Of a stretch of 64,000 bases of DNA, positions 62,989 through 64,000 are shown piece by piece. Position numbers and translations under genes: made by a program. Every line of letters starts with the position of its first letter. The first letter of the stretch is position 1. The stretch spans positions 1 through 64,000 of the forward strand of contig NZ_JBHSBN010000013.1 in the NCBI RefSeq assembly GCF_042650605.1, written 5' to 3'. Source of the stretch: Micromonospora_J zhanjiangensis. GTDB lineage: Bacteria; Actinomycetota; Actinomycetes; Mycobacteriales; Micromonosporaceae. The notes under the pieces are model-generated. The model was given only the letters and a program-made list of their open reading frames with translations, did no database searches and was not told where the DNA came from.

Positions 62989-63534
62989 GTGAGCGGTGCG
63001 TTCGGCTTGCGTCACTACGGCGCCGACCAGGCAGCTGCCGTCGTGGACCAGTTGGTCGCCGGCTACCTCGCGGCGCACGCGGACGGCAGCCCGTTCCACA
63101 CCGAGGATCGTTATCGGCGCCAGCTGCAGGGGCACCTGCGGGTGCCCGGTTGGACGCTGGTCACCGCCGAGGTGGGCGACGTGCTGGTCGGCTACGTCTA
63201 CGGGTTTCCGTTGCCGCCGACGACGCGTTGGTGGGACGGCATCCAGGGGCCGGTCCCCGACGGGTTCACCCGGGAGGACGGGCACCGTACCTTCGCGCTC
63301 AGCGAGCTTCTGGTGCACCCCGACTGGCAGGGTCGGGGTGTCGCCAGGGCGCTCCATGGTGAGCTGCTCGGCAGCCGCTCGGAGGAGCGGGCGACCCTGC
63401 TGGCCCGTCCCGACAACACCGTCGCCCAGGCCGCGTACCGCTCGTGGGGTTACCGGAAGGTCGCCAAGCTTCGCCCCGACTGGGAGCACGCTCCCACCTT
63501 CGACGTCCTGGTCACCGGGAACCTCGGCGGATGA
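62989..63534 (+). CDS. GNAT-family N-acetyltransferase
   Basis: This is a 181-residue GNAT protein. LSELLVHPDWQGRGVARALHGELL contains the acetyl-CoA pyrophosphate-binding motif QGRGVA. A conserved N-terminal region includes GYVYGFPLPPTTRWWDGIQGP. Substrate unknown. GTG 62989 follows a purine-poor leader. The pyrE-like gene starts 14 bp later and may be cotranscribed. Confidence 0.85.
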   Translation: MSGAFGLRHYGADQAAAVVDQLVAGYLAAHADGSPFHTEDRYRRQLQGHLRVPGWTLVTAEVGDVLVGYVYGFPLPPTTRWWDGIQGPVPDGFTREDGHRTFALSELLVHPDWQGRGVARALHGELLGSRSEERATLLARPDNTVAQAAYRSWGYRKVAKLRPDWEHAPTFDVLVTGNLGG

Positions 63535-63548
63535 CAGGATGACGCCTC

Positions 63549-64000
63549 GTGAATCCTGCTGAGCTGGCCGGTCGCGTCGACGCCGCGTCCCGGCTGACCG
63601 GGCGCTTCGTGTTGCGGTCCGGACGCGTCGCCGACGAGTACTTCGACAAGTATCAGTTCGAGGCCGATCCGGTGCTGCTGGACGCCCTGGCCGCGCGGAT
63701 GGCCGCGTTGGTGCCGGCCGACACGGAGGTGCTGGCGGGACTGGAGATGGGCGGCATCGCGGTGGTGACCGCCCTGGGCCGGCACACCGGGCTGCCCTGC
63801 GCGTTCGTCCGCAAGGCGGCGAAGCCGTACGGCACGGCCCGGCTGGCCGAGGGTGCCGACGTGATCGGCCGGCAGGTGCTCGTGGTGGAGGACGTGGTGA
63901 CCTCCGGTGGGCAGATCGTGATCTCGACGCGACAACTGCGGGAACTCGGTGCGCGCGTCGACGCGGCGCTGTGCGTGATCGACCGTCAGGAGGGCGGGAC
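63549..64000 (+). CDS. pyrE: Orotate phosphoribosyltransferase-like gene (3' end outside window)
   Basis: The first 150 codons of a type I phosphoribosyltransferase are present. Its PRPP-binding motif is VLVVEDVVTSGGQIVIS (about residues 115-131). Other motifs are FVLRSGRVADEYFDKYQ, which is OPRTase-like, and VLAGLEMGGIAVVTALGR. It should convert orotate and PRPP to OMP in pyrimidine synthesis, although related OPRT-like enzymes exist. GTG 63549 is the start. The C terminus lies beyond 64000. Confidence 0.85.
   Translation, partial: MNPAELAGRVDAASRLTGRFVLRSGRVADEYFDKYQFEADPVLLDALAARMAALVPADTEVLAGLEMGGIAVVTALGRHTGLPCAFVRKAAKPYGTARLAEGADVIGRQVLVVEDVVTSGGQIVISTRQLRELGARVDAALCVIDRQEGG

Overview
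The window is very GC-rich actinomycete DNA, most like the Micromonosporaceae (Micromonospora/Salinispora type). The indications are Leu/Ala/Arg-rich high-GC coding, many GTG starts, 4-nt GTGA or ATGA overlaps inside operons, a class II DAHP synthase, a PASTA Ser/Thr kinase, the split actinobacterial cyclase CrtYc/CrtYd, and a CruF + glycosyltransferase carotenoid operon resembling the Salinispora sioxanthin genes. This is inferred from gene content; no rRNA or tRNA gene was seen.

Layout. 1-6.8 kb is accessory: a transposase tail, a lower-GC orphan ORF, an XRE-TPR regulator, a truncated-haemoglobin-like protein without the usual haem ligands, a coupled three-gene module (4-TM protein, class I isoprenoid-synthase-like protein, Nudix hydrolase) and a convergent XRE/ImmA-IrrE protein. 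6.8-15 kb holds a secreted CBM2-GH18 chitinase behind an operator-like palindrome, a divergent second EF-Tu with a structured leader, and a PadR-controlled ABC exporter. 15.1-15.8 kb is the scar of a deleted divergent LacI/MFS pair. 15.85-27.6 kb is a core block whose order matches the Mycobacterium tuberculosis aroG-pknL-Rv2175c-mptA-idsA2-metF region, with lycopene cyclase genes crtYc/crtYd inserted.

27.8-35.9 kb holds a lipoprotein polysaccharide deacetylase, a leftward carotenoid-tailoring operon (YbaK-like, CrtA-like, GNAT, CruF, GT2, CrtI/CrtD-type), a metallo-beta-lactamase-fold hydrolase and a TetR regulator. 36-38 kb encodes a flavin/haem transmembrane reductase and an FMN-binding partner. 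38.2-41.6 kb is a damage-inducible operon (HEPN-like protein, ImuA', ImuB) whose promoter carries both a PafBC-type RecA-NDp element and a LexA box. Its polymerase partner dnaE2/imuC lies at 44.3 kb behind its own LexA box, after a TetR/DrrAB-type exporter. 47.5-56.4 kb has a methyltransferase, an alkaline-phosphatase-superfamily protein, DNA polymerase IV, a DUF3040 protein and a leftward moxR-DUF58-transglutaminase operon. leuS (56.8-59.7 kb) is preceded by a leaderless Leu-codon leader peptide and an intrinsic terminator, a probable attenuator. 59.7-63.5 kb is a small accessory patch (probable integrase remnant, AraC, VOC, AlkZ-family, GNAT), and the window ends inside a pyrE-like gene.

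The observations most worth following are the isoprenoid/Nudix/membrane module, the haem-ligand-less globin, the EF-Tu paralogue with Arg at the elfamycin-resistance position 124, the dual-input mutasome promoter with a HEPN-like first gene, and the leuS leader.
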